DNA of 64,000 nt from CAYSJU01 sp964431495 (GCA_964431495.1 CAYSJU010000003.1:46225-110224), one strand, 5' to 3'; positions 27,495 through 36,757 are shown, counted from the first letter of the stretch. A program made the numbers and translations. The notes: a model not told the origin generated them from the letters alone.

Positions 27495-27571
27495 TGGCGC
27501 GCCCGGCAGGACTCGAACCTGCAACCTACTGGTTCGAAGCCAGTTGCTCTATCCAACTGAGCTACGGGCGC
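27495..27571 (-). tRNA. tRNA-Arg (UCG)
   Basis: A 77-nt cloverleaf, acceptor GCGCCCG/CGGGCGC, anticodon loop CTTCGAA (TCG), CCA encoded. It is very similar to the tRNA-Arg (UCU) at 18074. A TACAAT box (27586-27581, minus) lies ten bases before its 5' end. Confidence 0.96.
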
Positions 27572-27628
27572 GCGATGTATATTGTATCAGAAATAAATGA
27601 TCTTTAAAGAAAAAACCCAATAAGGTAA

Positions 27629-27717
27629 TGAGGAAGCTTTGCCGCTGGAGCAAAGCTTCCGTCCCTGGTAAGAACAATAGCTTAAAAGTTCTCCTTGAAA
27701 AATCGGGGAAACTCCAC
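27629..27717 (+). repeat. 89-nt dispersed structured element, copy 1
   Basis: It differs from copy 2 (47067-47155) at one base. It can form an 11-bp hairpin (GGAAGCTTTGC/GCAAAGCTTCC, 7-base loop), then an outer TCCCTG/CGGGGA pairing enclosing AGAAC/GTTCT. The one difference (C to T at 27665) turns a G-C into a G-U pair. It lies upstream of the TPR outer-membrane protein gene and ends 12 bases before its promoter. Confidence 0.8.
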
Positions 27718-27728
27718 ACCTTTTTCCG

Positions 27729-27756
27729 TTGACAGGTATTTTGAGAGTGGTAAAAT
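27729..27756 (+). promoter_or_regulatory. Sigma70 promoter of the TPR outer-membrane protein gene
   Basis: TTGACA (27729-27734), a 16-base spacer and TAAAAT (27751-27756). It leaves a 5' leader of about 87 bases before the ATG at 27850. Confidence 0.7.
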
Positions 27757-27849
27757 GGGAAAAAGGAAGAAGACCTGATGTGCAATAGTGTGTTCTGTGC
27801 AGTCGTTGTTTATCGCCTAAATTAATTTTTATTATTAAAAGGAGTTTTG

Positions 27850-29373
27850 ATGTTCAAGATCAGCCGTTTTTTAACATTAAGTCTTTTTGTTATTCTCTCT
27901 GTAGCATTCCTTTCCGGGAGCGTTTTCGCGCAAGGGAAGATCCAGGATGAACAGTTGAAGAAGGGCATATATCTTTTCAGGCAGGAGAATTATGATGAAG
28001 CGCTTGAAACATTCAAACAGGCGGTAAAAAAAGACCCCGGGTCCTCTTTGGCAGCGTATTATCTCGGTCTGACTTACAAGAGAATGGAAGATTACGTAGA
28101 CGCAAAGAAATATCTTGAAGCCTCGCTGGAGATGAAACCCAAAATAAAAGGAGCCCTTATTGAGCTTATCGACCTTCTTTACCGCCTTGACGAATTTGAA
28201 GAGGCAAAAAAATGGATCAAGGTAGCGGAAGACGAGGGCGTAAGGCCTGCCCAGGCAAAGTTCTTAAAAGGACTTACCCTTCAGAAAAGCGGGGAATATG
28301 AAGGATCGATCAAGGCGTTTGAAGAGGCGAAAACCCTTGATGATCAGCTCTCCCAGTCCGCCAATTACCAGATAGGCGTGTGTTATATCAGGATGGAAAG
28401 GTTCGGGGAGGCGAAGAATATCTTTCAGGAAACACTGATCATGGACCCTTACTCCGACATCGGCAGATACGCGGACAAATACATCGACGCCCTGGACCGC
28501 AAGCTGGAAGGGGAAAGGCCCTTTCATCTTAGAGCGAGGTTCGCTTTTGAATATGATTCCAACGTTGTCTTACAGCCGACGGACACGGAATTCGTCACCG
28601 AGATAGCGGATAAGGGCGATACAAGGGAAGTATATGAGATCAAACCGGATTATACATTCAGGACAAAAGATAATTCCCTGAGCCTGAAAACGGGATACGG
28701 TCTTCGCATTTCCAAGCAGAACCGTCTCGGCAAATATGACATGGTCACAAACCAGGTCCTTGCTCAGCCCAATATCAATTTCGAGAGGATCATGATGTCA
28801 TTTCCAGTGGCATACGACCATACGATCGTTGATGGGAAGAATTATATCGGGACCTTTAACGCGGGTAACATGAACAATATTCTCCTGACGGATTCGCAGA
28901 TGGTCCAGCTTGGCGCGATCTACAAATATGATGATTACATGAGACCAAATATCATTCCCGGGGAGAACAGATCAGGGAATGAAATAGTGGCTACCACGAG
29001 CTGGTTCTGGTTCTTTGCCCAGAAGAAGGGTTTCGCGTATATACGGTACAACTTCAACAAAGACTGGGCAAAAGGGAACAACTGGCAGTATTCTGGTAAT
29101 AAGGTAGGGCTGGGTTTTCTTTACCCTTTCTGGGACAAGTTTAAGATAAGCGCGAACGGAGAAATATTTTTCCAGAATTTTGATAAAACAAATACGATCT
29201 TTGCCAGGAAAAGAAAGGACCAGGTCTATACATGGGGAACGTTTTTGGCCTATGAAGTTGTTAAGAACCTGGAGCTGCAGGTCCGCTATAACTATGTAAA
29301 GGACAGCTCGAACCTGAGCGTTTACGATTACGACAGGCATATAGTGAGCACGGGAGTGCAATATTATTTTTGA
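27850..29373 (+). CDS. TPR plus beta-barrel outer-membrane protein
   Basis: 507 aa from ATG 27850 (AAAAGGAG five bases before). Signal peptide residues 1-28 (SVFAQG). Residues about 33-215 form four to five TPR units (for example NYDEALETFKQAVKKDP and EGSIKAFEEAKTLD). From about 220 to the end the sequence alternates like an outer-membrane barrel and finishes with VQYYF, a terminal aromatic as expected for BamA recognition. TPR-then-barrel is the layout of Slam-type surface-protein translocators, and the next gene encodes a giant exported protein; that pairing is inference. It may otherwise be a polysaccharide-secretion porin. Confidence 0.8.
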   Translation: MFKISRFLTLSLFVILSVAFLSGSVFAQGKIQDEQLKKGIYLFRQENYDEALETFKQAVKKDPGSSLAAYYLGLTYKRMEDYVDAKKYLEASLEMKPKIKGALIELIDLLYRLDEFEEAKKWIKVAEDEGVRPAQAKFLKGLTLQKSGEYEGSIKAFEEAKTLDDQLSQSANYQIGVCYIRMERFGEAKNIFQETLIMDPYSDIGRYADKYIDALDRKLEGERPFHLRARFAFEYDSNVVLQPTDTEFVTEIADKGDTREVYEIKPDYTFRTKDNSLSLKTGYGLRISKQNRLGKYDMVTNQVLAQPNINFERIMMSFPVAYDHTIVDGKNYIGTFNAGNMNNILLTDSQMVQLGAIYKYDDYMRPNIIPGENRSGNEIVATTSWFWFFAQKKGFAYIRYNFNKDWAKGNNWQYSGNKVGLGFLYPFWDKFKISANGEIFFQNFDKTNTIFARKRKDQVYTWGTFLAYEVVKNLELQVRYNYVKDSSNLSVYDYDRHIVSTGVQYYF

Positions 29374-29384
29374 CATATTAAAAA

Positions 29385-29414
29385 TGTAGGGGCTCGATTT
29401 ATCGAGCCCCTACA
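29385..29414. repeat. Palindromic repeat, CTCGAT version
   Basis: A perfect 14-bp stem (TGTAGGGGCTCGAT and its complement) around TT, between the barrel gene and the FecR gene. It belongs to the palindrome family spread over 29-56 kb. Confidence 0.85.
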
Positions 29415-29432
29415 ACAAAGGGAGATATAAAA

Positions 29433-32400
29433 ATGAAAAAAATAAATCTCTTTCTAATTTTATTACTTTCTTTTCTGCTGGTATTTCCGCCAAATGTACT
29501 GGCAGAGGTAATAGGGACTATTTCTTATATCGAAGGAAGGGTTGACAGACTGGGGCACGAAGGGGATGCCTATCTTCCTTTAGTGGTAGGCGAGGAGATC
29601 TCGCCCGGTGACCTCATCAGGACAAAGAGCTATTCAAAGGCGGAGATCACCTTTAAGGACGATTCTATCGTCAGGCTGGGGGACAGTTCACAGATAAGGG
29701 TAAAGGATTATTCGATAGATGAGAACGGATACAGGGAGACCGCGGTCATAGATCTGGACAGGGGAAAGGTAAGGGCCATTGTGTCCGAGACAAAGGAAAA
29801 GGCGCCTTTTGACATAAATACCCCTAACGCGTCAGGAAGCGTCAAGGGTTCGGATATCTGCGTGACCTACCAGCAATCAGCTACCAATGTCATGGTCACG
29901 GACGGCGTTTTCAGCATGATCAATCCGGCTTTTCCTGACCACAAAGTGGACGTAGGAAAAGATATGGCCACCCTTGTCCCTTATAATGCGCCGCCGGAGG
30001 AACCGAAGGATCTCCTGCCGGCCTTGAAGGAAAGGCTTGAGGATATTACCGGCCCGTCGGTCCGCTGGGCCGAAGGTGTTTCAAGAAAAGCGGAATTTAC
30101 AAGAGCCGTGATCACGGAGATTTCCGGGGCTGTCCGCGTTCAACCCCGGGGATCGAAAAAGTGGCACGCGCCGGTGGCAAAAGAGGTGCTTAATACGGGC
30201 GACAGGATAGAGACCGGCAAGACAGGCAGGGCGCAGATCAATTTCGATAACGGATTGGTCATGGAGCTGAAGCCCGAGACCCAGTTAATAATAATGAAGT
30301 TGACCCGTGATCCCAAAAGCCGTGATTTTGAAAATGTATTTGAATCCGGATATGGGAAAATAATCGCAAAACTCAAGAGCGTGTCCAAGAAGTCGACTTT
30401 CGTTGTCAAGACACCGCACGCGGTATGCGGTGTCCGCGGGACCATAATGTACCTCAATATCCTTCCGAATTTTACAACAGCCTTCTTTGAGGGCGGCAGC
30501 GGTTTTATGAAAGACACTGCCACTGGTGTGACGCAAATAGTTAAGGAGGGCAAGACCGGCAACGTTGATGGCGCTGGTAACTTTTCACAATCCGATACCA
30601 CGGATGGGGACCGCGCAGGGTTCGGCAGCCAGTTCGGCAATGAAGGAGAGGGCGAATACGGCTACACAAGTCCGGATGGCGATGATGTGACTTATGATCT
30701 TCCTGTGGATCCCGGCACTACCGGCCCTACTCCGCCAGGAGTGGACCAGGGCACCACACCTTTTGACGAAGTAAGACCCGAAGTGCTTATTCAAAAGGCG
30801 CAGGAGCTGGGCCTGACTTCTGTCCTTGGAACACTTGAAGGTAAGTACGGGTATTATGGTTCTTTTGGAGAGGATCCGGAAAGTTCGATGGAATGGGCCT
30901 TTTTGGGACTGACTAGCCCGGCTCCATGGAACGGTAAACACCCTGCCATAATCGCTGGCACTTATAAGAATCCTAAAGGGCATGATCTTTTCTTTGGAGA
31001 GTTTGAAGGTATCGGTGATGACGGTGGCAGATTGTTTGGTTATGGGGTCGGCGCCGACAAGCCCGGAAATAGTGAATGGGAAGGTGTTCTCGCGGCTTTG
31101 TTCATTGATCCATCAAACGTCGGCGGCATCATGTTCAGTGGCGGCATAGATGAGGATGGCCAATGGGCTGGCTTAGGAGGAACATATGACAAGTTAGCAC
31201 AAGGGAATATGTCCGGTTCCGGCGATACCTTTTATATCCCGGTTTCCCAGCTTCAAATCCCGCCCGTCTTGCTTGATGAAGCGGTCATAGAAAATTCCTT
31301 TGAAATAAATTCTGCATTCACAATGCTTGATAATGATGGATATTTTAACACTGAAAGTGCAATTAAGTATTTGAGAATTCCTGACGAGTATTTGATGGAT
31401 CCTGACGACCCCCGTTTTGGTGTGTGGGAAGGCATTTTCAGCGCTGATTATAACAGTGACGGGGATGATGAATGGACCGCTGTTCATGGTTATAATATTT
31501 TCGATGACGCTTACCTTGTTACCACTCTGCAGGGAGGGGATGACCTCGAGGGATTCCTGCGCATGGACCTGACCGCAAGCTTACTGGGAAATCACATGCA
31601 CGGCACGTACTTTGGCAGTATTGCAGGGAGCTATACTACAACTACACCCATCCCGGCCTACGGGGACGATAATATTGATCTGGATCCATTATATTTTAAA
31701 GGCGTCGGTGCAGGCGGCTGGATATTCGAGCCTCTCGCATTTATGAGCAATGTAGGAAACGATCTTCGGCGTGCGTATTATTATTATAACGGGGAATATT
31801 ATCAGAGCAATAATGGGGTCGATCCATACAGTTACTATCAATATGGCTTTTATAGTGATAAGTCATCCGGATATTATCATAAGTATACCTATTATAACTC
31901 CTACGATGGTTATGTATGCATGAATGAAGCAGAGTATGGAGACTTTTATTCTAACGGCTATTATGAAATACGAAGAAGAGACCGGAATGGCGTGAATTTT
32001 CTATATGAGTCCGGCTATTGGGATACAAGACATGAAGACCTGTCTTTCCTTAAGGCCGCGCCGTTCGAACATGATCTCGTATTTCATTATTCCCGCTTTG
32101 GCCTGGATAGACATGGGTGGTTAAACGGAAGACTCGGGAGTGTCGGGTCTTTGTGGAACAACCAGCCTGTTGATGCGCTGTTCATGGGAACCTATGATTT
32201 TGATGGCGAATGCGAAAGTGGAAACGATGATGCCGCAATAAATAACCGGGGTTATACCTGGGGAACGGAGATCCGCAGTGAGAACTACAGGGATGGAAAT
32301 GATACTACCTATGATGGCGGAGCATATTACGGGCTGATGGGTGGATACCTTAGGAATCCCATAGAAGCCGCTATCAGATTGCTTTATATTGATCCACAGG

Positions 32401-34616
32401 GTAAGGCTGGTTACATAACAGGGAATGCCACGGGAGAGACTTTACCTCATCTGTCCGAAGGAAACTTTTTTTACGCGACAGGGACCATGCAGACGCACCA
32501 GATGGTTCCAGGTATTGGAGTACCTCCTGAAGAATTTGGCGAGAACCCATGGGGGTATATGTATCATGGCTCTATCGGCGCGGGATTATCCGGAGTATTT
32601 CTTGATGATTTCGGAAAAGAGGTTGGCACAATAAAAGGAAGAGAAATGTATGAGGAGGATACAACCCTGTCTTTTCGCGGGCAGCCCTGGGGTATATATG
32701 ACCTGTTCGGACTTGCCGGTCAATACGAAAATTCGACCGCTCAATGGCAGTGGCAGGCGAATATCGGCGGAGAGGGAGAGTTCGGGAATATTTACATCGA
32801 AGATGGCGATTATTATGCGAGTGGCCGGGGTTACTGGGCCGGCACGATCGATAATGGCACAGTCGAGGATGACATACTTAGAGGCGATATTAACGGTATG
32901 TTCATAAACCCCTGTATGAAAGGGCCCATAACAGGCGAATTTCTCGGCGTGCTGAATGAAGACGATCTCTGGCAGGCAGTAAGCCTTGGAGAGTGGCAGG
33001 GAGATTATCTTTCATATTTCAGCGAGTTCGAAGGAGGGTTTTTCTCTTTTCACATCAATCCGGTGGAAATATGTGATGCGTTTTATGACTGGCATGGATA
33101 CGACTGGTCTGACTGGCAAGACTTATTATTATCGGTTTTCAACCCGGGTAAGTTTGACGCGAAGATGGGAGGAATCGGATCCCTCTGGTCCGGCAGCGCT
33201 GACTCTACAATAATAGGAGAATACGGGGGTTGTGACGAGGACGGGATTCCGAGACCGAATAACATCTGGATGGCACCTGTTTATCCGTATAACGGAACTG
33301 ACGATTCCTATACAACATACGATGGTGGTTCCTATTACGGGTTTCTTGTGGGTTCTTCTCGGGCCGATGGCAGCGCTGATTTCCTGATGAGGGGTCTCTG
33401 TGTTGACGAGTCCGGGAACGCCGGCCCCATAGGCGGTTCTTATCAGGGTCATGTGTTTCCCGGAGCCGGAGAAGAGGGGGATGGTATGTTCTGGGTCGAG
33501 GGCCAGCTTAACACAGACATGCGTTTGCCCGGAACAGGTATAGCTCCCGGGGAATTTGTTGATATTTGTCAAAGTGGTGACTGGGAAGGGCCGGTGAACC
33601 GGGATACTATTCTATGCCTGGGGCTTGATACGGATATTGACTTCTTGGATACTGGGTTTTACGAGTTTAATCCTTTAGAAGACCCTTTCTATGTCTTATT
33701 TGGAGGCATGATAGGCCAGGGGATTTCCTTTAACATCAACAATAATAACTGGGGTGTATGGGCATCTGCCTTTGTCGGAGCGTTCGCCGGCGGCACGCCG
33801 CTTCCTTCATGGGAATTACCATTCACTGGAGTTATAGTAGAGGGTAGCCTGTTCGATCTGATCGATTACATCAGGGCCTGGGATTTTGATCTCGAGGAGA
33901 TTGAGATGATACAGGCTTATATGACCGGCCAGGTCCAGGGCACGGAATGGATCCCGAACGGTCGTATTGCCGGTAACGTCACAGGTTTTGTGATATCGTC
34001 TGAGGCACCCTGGGGCAGCCCAGCCGGTTTTAACCTGGTCCAGGTAACCGGAGAGGTCGTAGGCGATAATGATGAGTTCGTGGATATTGGCGAGGAATTC
34101 GATTGCGGTACCTGGCAGGCGGCCGGGGCAGGGGAATGGGTCGAGGTTGCGGAACTTATTGACCTTGTTGACCTGGCTAACCAGGTGGAGCAGATGTTCG
34201 ATTTTGTGCAGATATCGGAGATACAGCAGCTTCAGGCCGCTGATTTTTCAGATTTTATTACCGGAGCGCAGCTGGATATCAACCTTTATGCCAATGATCC
34301 TTCATTATTATCAGGGGTCTGGGCTGCCATGGTAAACGGGACCTATGATCCGCTGGCGGAGCATGGCCAGGACTGGTTTATAGATTTTACGGAAGAAAGC
34401 GGTTCAGTTGATTTTCACGGCGTTGAATGGGAGGATAACCAGTGGTCCGCCGGAGTAACCGGGGAACTGGACGGAAATCTTCTTGCCGGCACCGCGGCAG
34501 GGACATACGCGGACGGGAATTTCAACGGCGCGGGAGCCGGTGTCTGGGTGAACGAGGACCTGGCAGATACCGTTGTCGATGTTGTTGATGAACTTGTGGA
34601 CGGAGGCGCTAGTTGA
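29433..34616 (+). CDS. Giant exported protein with two FecR domains and long repeats
   Basis: 1727 aa, signal peptide residues 1-24 (ending NVLA), start supported by GGGAG. Two FecR-type domains: about 30-170 (GDLIRTKSYSKAEITF, then KGSDICVTY) and 225-350 (GDRIETGKTGRAQINF, then CGVRGTIMYL). A Gly/Thr/Pro linker follows (380-440), then about 1280 residues of Gly-, Trp- and Tyr-rich sequence. A unit of about 340 residues occurs at least twice (SLWNN at about 905 and SLWSG at about 1249; YDGGAYYG at 960 and YDGGSYYG at 1296). Residues 778-847 hold 22 tyrosines. There is no lipobox, LPXTG or barrel end. FecR domains of this kind usually sit in the periplasm or on the surface and bind glycans or partners. 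Confidence 0.85.
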   Translation: MKKINLFLILLLSFLLVFPPNVLAEVIGTISYIEGRVDRLGHEGDAYLPLVVGEEISPGDLIRTKSYSKAEITFKDDSIVRLGDSSQIRVKDYSIDENGYRETAVIDLDRGKVRAIVSETKEKAPFDINTPNASGSVKGSDICVTYQQSATNVMVTDGVFSMINPAFPDHKVDVGKDMATLVPYNAPPEEPKDLLPALKERLEDITGPSVRWAEGVSRKAEFTRAVITEISGAVRVQPRGSKKWHAPVAKEVLNTGDRIETGKTGRAQINFDNGLVMELKPETQLIIMKLTRDPKSRDFENVFESGYGKIIAKLKSVSKKSTFVVKTPHAVCGVRGTIMYLNILPNFTTAFFEGGSGFMKDTATGVTQIVKEGKTGNVDGAGNFSQSDTTDGDRAGFGSQFGNEGEGEYGYTSPDGDDVTYDLPVDPGTTGPTPPGVDQGTTPFDEVRPEVLIQKAQELGLTSVLGTLEGKYGYYGSFGEDPESSMEWAFLGLTSPAPWNGKHPAIIAGTYKNPKGHDLFFGEFEGIGDDGGRLFGYGVGADKPGNSEWEGVLAALFIDPSNVGGIMFSGGIDEDGQWAGLGGTYDKLAQGNMSGSGDTFYIPVSQLQIPPVLLDEAVIENSFEINSAFTMLDNDGYFNTESAIKYLRIPDEYLMDPDDPRFGVWEGIFSADYNSDGDDEWTAVHGYNIFDDAYLVTTLQGGDDLEGFLRMDLTASLLGNHMHGTYFGSIAGSYTTTTPIPAYGDDNIDLDPLYFKGVGAGGWIFEPLAFMSNVGNDLRRAYYYYNGEYYQSNNGVDPYSYYQYGFYSDKSSGYYHKYTYYNSYDGYVCMNEAEYGDFYSNGYYEIRRRDRNGVNFLYESGYWDTRHEDLSFLKAAPFEHDLVFHYSRFGLDRHGWLNGRLGSVGSLWNNQPVDALFMGTYDFDGECESGNDDAAINNRGYTWGTEIRSENYRDGNDTTYDGGAYYGLMGGYLRNPIEAAIRLLYIDPQGKAGYITGNATGETLPHLSEGNFFYATGTMQTHQMVPGIGVPPEEFGENPWGYMYHGSIGAGLSGVFLDDFGKEVGTIKGREMYEEDTTLSFRGQPWGIYDLFGLAGQYENSTAQWQWQANIGGEGEFGNIYIEDGDYYASGRGYWAGTIDNGTVEDDILRGDINGMFINPCMKGPITGEFLGVLNEDDLWQAVSLGEWQGDYLSYFSEFEGGFFSFHINPVEICDAFYDWHGYDWSDWQDLLLSVFNPGKFDAKMGGIGSLWSGSADSTIIGEYGGCDEDGIPRPNNIWMAPVYPYNGTDDSYTTYDGGSYYGFLVGSSRADGSADFLMRGLCVDESGNAGPIGGSYQGHVFPGAGEEGDGMFWVEGQLNTDMRLPGTGIAPGEFVDICQSGDWEGPVNRDTILCLGLDTDIDFLDTGFYEFNPLEDPFYVLFGGMIGQGISFNINNNNWGVWASAFVGAFAGGTPLPSWELPFTGVIVEGSLFDLIDYIRAWDFDLEEIEMIQAYMTGQVQGTEWIPNGRIAGNVTGFVISSEAPWGSPAGFNLVQVTGEVVGDNDEFVDIGEEFDCGTWQAAGAGEWVEVAELIDLVDLANQVEQMFDFVQISEIQQLQAADFSDFITGAQLDINLYANDPSLLSGVWAAMVNGTYDPLAEHGQDWFIDFTEESGSVDFHGVEWEDNQWSAGVTGELDGNLLAGTAAGTYADGNFNGAGAGVWVNEDLADTVVDVVDELVDGGAS

Positions 34617-34661
34617 TCAAAAGAGGCTTCATCGCCGGATTAAAAGCAAAGGAAGTTCAAT

Positions 34662-35471
34662 ATGAATAGAAGAATAATTTTTACAATGCTGTCATTTCTT
34701 TTCCTTGGCGTGTTTATCTTGAACGGCTGCGCGAAAAAGCCAAAGCAGGAGGACACGGTAGTCGCGACAGTGAACGGAGACCCCATCCATGTCAAGGACG
34801 TCAACCGCTCGATCGCGTTGAACCTTAAAAGAGATCCCATGTTCAAGGTAACGCCAGAGACGCTCCAGGACCAGGTCGATGTGCTGATAGATAAGAAGCT
34901 GCTTATCCAGGAAGCCATTGACGGAAAGCTCGATCAGACGGACCGGTTCGCCAACACGATCAAGACGTTCTGGGAGCAGACCCTTATCAGGGACCTGATG
35001 GCGCATAAAGACAGGGAGATAAGCGGTTCCGTATCCGTAAATGACAAAGAGATAAAGGACTATTACGATAAGTTGTCCCATCAGAAGACGTTCATGGTCT
35101 TAAAAAGCAAGGATAAGGGCATGATAGAGAGATCAGCCGGGATGAACCCCGATTCCATTAAATGGGAAGGCACGATCGGTCCGATCAGTTATGATGATAC
35201 TTCCTCCGGACTCGTCATGAGGGGCTTTGATGTGCCGAAGGGGAAGATGCGGGTGTTCGAGTATAATGGCATGTATTATCTTTTTTATACCACCGAAGAT
35301 GTCGAAGTTCCTGTGGCGCCCTTTGATGAGATAAAAACAGAAATAAGACAGAAGATCAGCAACGCGAAAAAACAGGCGGAGTTCAAAAACTGGCTCAGCG
35401 GGGCCAGGGGGAAAGCGGACATAAAGGTCAACAAAGATATACTAAGGGGGTTGAGCTACAGCCATGGATAG
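34662..35471 (+). CDS. SurA-N-like lipoprotein (peptidyl-prolyl isomerase chaperone family)
   Basis: A 269-aa lipoprotein: the signal peptide ends in the lipobox LNGC (Cys23). Residues about 35-135 match the SurA/PrsA N-terminal chaperone domain (VATVNGDPIHVKDVNRSI, then a helical LIDKKLLIQEAI). A full parvulin domain is not obvious; residues 140-240 could be a shortened or degenerate one. A periplasmic chaperone next to a giant FecR protein and a barrel suggests help with folding or export. Its stop overlaps the next ATG by 8 bases. Confidence 0.8.
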   Translation: MNRRIIFTMLSFLFLGVFILNGCAKKPKQEDTVVATVNGDPIHVKDVNRSIALNLKRDPMFKVTPETLQDQVDVLIDKKLLIQEAIDGKLDQTDRFANTIKTFWEQTLIRDLMAHKDREISGSVSVNDKEIKDYYDKLSHQKTFMVLKSKDKGMIERSAGMNPDSIKWEGTIGPISYDDTSSGLVMRGFDVPKGKMRVFEYNGMYYLFYTTEDVEVPVAPFDEIKTEIRQKISNAKKQAEFKNWLSGARGKADIKVNKDILRGLSYSHG

Positions 35472-36018
35472 ACGCAGGAACTATTTTATAAAAAAGAAGT
35501 TTCAGTCGGATTTTTTCATCAAGTTTGTGGCGTTGCTTCTTCTGGAAGCGGTCCTGATAGCCGCGCTTTTCATGTTTATCGCCAGGGGGACCCTGGTTAC
35601 CGCCTACCATGGCGCGGAATTGACCATCCAGAAGACCGGGGCCTATTTCCTGAGCTATATATTCATAATGTTCATAGTGGCTGTAGGCATAGGGATCGCG
35701 GGGGTCTTTGTCTTTATGTTCCTGACCCACAGGATAGGCGGGCCTCTTTATAAGATCGAGAAGACCATAGAAGAGGCCCAGAGCGGCAATATCGCCCAGA
35801 GGGTGCAGCTGCGGAACACGGACCAGCTGTTCGGTATAAGGAACAGCATGAATACCTTTCTCGCGGAAATGGATGACCGCATATCGCGGATCAAGGCGGA
35901 TGTTGAAAAAGGCATAGATATACTGGGGAAAGATCATGACCCCGGGAACGTCAGCAAGGTAAAGGAACTTCTCGGGAATGTGAAATCTTCTCTTGACCAT
36001 TTTAAAACCTCGGAATAG
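35464..36018 (+). CDS. Two-helix membrane protein with a HAMP-like domain
   Basis: 184 aa. Transmembrane segments at about residues 19-41 and 60-88 are joined by a short periplasmic loop. A HAMP-like region follows at 88-140 (RIGGPLYKIEKTIEEAQSGNI), with a helical tail. There is no kinase, cyclase or methyl-accepting output domain, so it may be a signal-transducing adaptor or a scaffold. It overlaps both neighbours in the same operon. Confidence 0.75.
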   Translation: MDRRRNYFIKKKFQSDFFIKFVALLLLEAVLIAALFMFIARGTLVTAYHGAELTIQKTGAYFLSYIFIMFIVAVGIGIAGVFVFMFLTHRIGGPLYKIEKTIEEAQSGNIAQRVQLRNTDQLFGIRNSMNTFLAEMDDRISRIKADVEKGIDILGKDHDPGNVSKVKELLGNVKSSLDHFKTSE

Positions 36019-36019
36019 G

Positions 36020-36523
36020 ATGACAAGAACACATTTTATAAGTCGTTATCTTGCATCTTCTTTTTTTTTGGTAATTTCTCTCCTTTTGTCCGCGGAAGTT
36101 CATGCCGGACCTTCAAAAGCATTCAAAACGAGTTATTGCGATATACATTACACTGACGAAAAGTCCCTGAACGATTTTTTCTGGCGCATTGGCGGAAAAA
36201 GGTTCAATTTTGACGAAGATATAAGCCTGGCGAGATCAAGGGTGGACAGGCTGGTAGACCGGGTCCAGTCTATCCTTGATATGTATCCGGACAAATTTTA
36301 TATCAAGATCGAACTGTATCCCAAACATAAAAAAGGCTTGATCGCATCCTACAATCAGAGTAAAAATACAATAATTGTCTACGCCGATAAAGTCACCGAC
36401 GGTGTTCTGGCGCATGAGGTAGCGCATGCGGTCATATGCAGCTATTTTGAGGTGCCGCCACCGGAAAAAATGCAGGAGATCCTTACCCAGTACGTGGATA
36501 AACATCTCTGGGACGACTATTAA
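36020..36523 (+). CDS. Small exported HExxH metallopeptidase-like protein
   Basis: 167 aa from ATG 36020 (the frame is open to 35993, but that would extend into the previous gene without reason). Signal peptide residues 1-29 (SAEVHAG). HEVAH near residue 137 is an HExxH zinc motif, and a Glu about 25 residues later (MQEILTQYV) could be the third ligand of a gluzincin. The small size suggests a minimal peptidase domain. Last gene of the envelope locus. Confidence 0.7.
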   Translation: MTRTHFISRYLASSFFLVISLLLSAEVHAGPSKAFKTSYCDIHYTDEKSLNDFFWRIGGKRFNFDEDISLARSRVDRLVDRVQSILDMYPDKFYIKIELYPKHKKGLIASYNQSKNTIIVYADKVTDGVLAHEVAHAVICSYFEVPPPEKMQEILTQYVDKHLWDDY

Positions 36524-36530
36524 TTAAGGA

Positions 36531-36583
36531 TATCAGGGTACCAGGGTATCAGGTGGTGGGTATCAGGATACCAGGACATCAGG
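36531..36583. repeat. Degenerate octamer tandem repeat TAYCAGGR
   Basis: Consecutive TATCAGGG, TACCAGGG, TATCAGG, TGGTGGG, TATCAGGA, TACCAGGA, CATCAGG. It begins eight bases after the stop of the HExxH gene. Confidence 0.7.
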
Positions 36584-36622
36584 TCCCATGATATACTGTC
36601 TTACTATACTATCATTTTTCAC

Positions 36623-36651
36623 TTCTCACTTATTGTCCCCTATGATATAAT
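36623..36651 (+). promoter_or_regulatory. Promoter of tRNA-Lys and tRNA-Gly
   Basis: A perfect TATAAT (36646-36651) lies 13 bases before the tRNA-Lys 5' end. TTCTCA (36623-36628) at a 17-base spacer is a weak -35. Confidence 0.5.
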
Positions 36652-36664
36652 ACGCTTCACCGGT

Positions 36665-36740
36665 GCCCGCATAGCTCAATTGGTAGAGCAGCGGACTCTT
36701 AATCCGTTGGTTCAAGGTTCGAGTCCTTGTGCGGGTACCA
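36665..36740 (+). tRNA. tRNA-Lys (CUU)
   Basis: 76 nt. Acceptor GCCCGCA/TGCGGGT with a first G-T pair, anticodon loop CTCTTAA (CTT), T-loop GGTTCGAGTCC, CCA encoded. Confidence 0.95.
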
Positions 36741-36757
36741 CTAATGCGGATATCCGG

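Noticed and set aside
36531..36583. CRISPR array
   Set aside because: The period is about eight bases with no unique spacers and no cas genes are in the window; the other palindromic repeats are also not regularly spaced.
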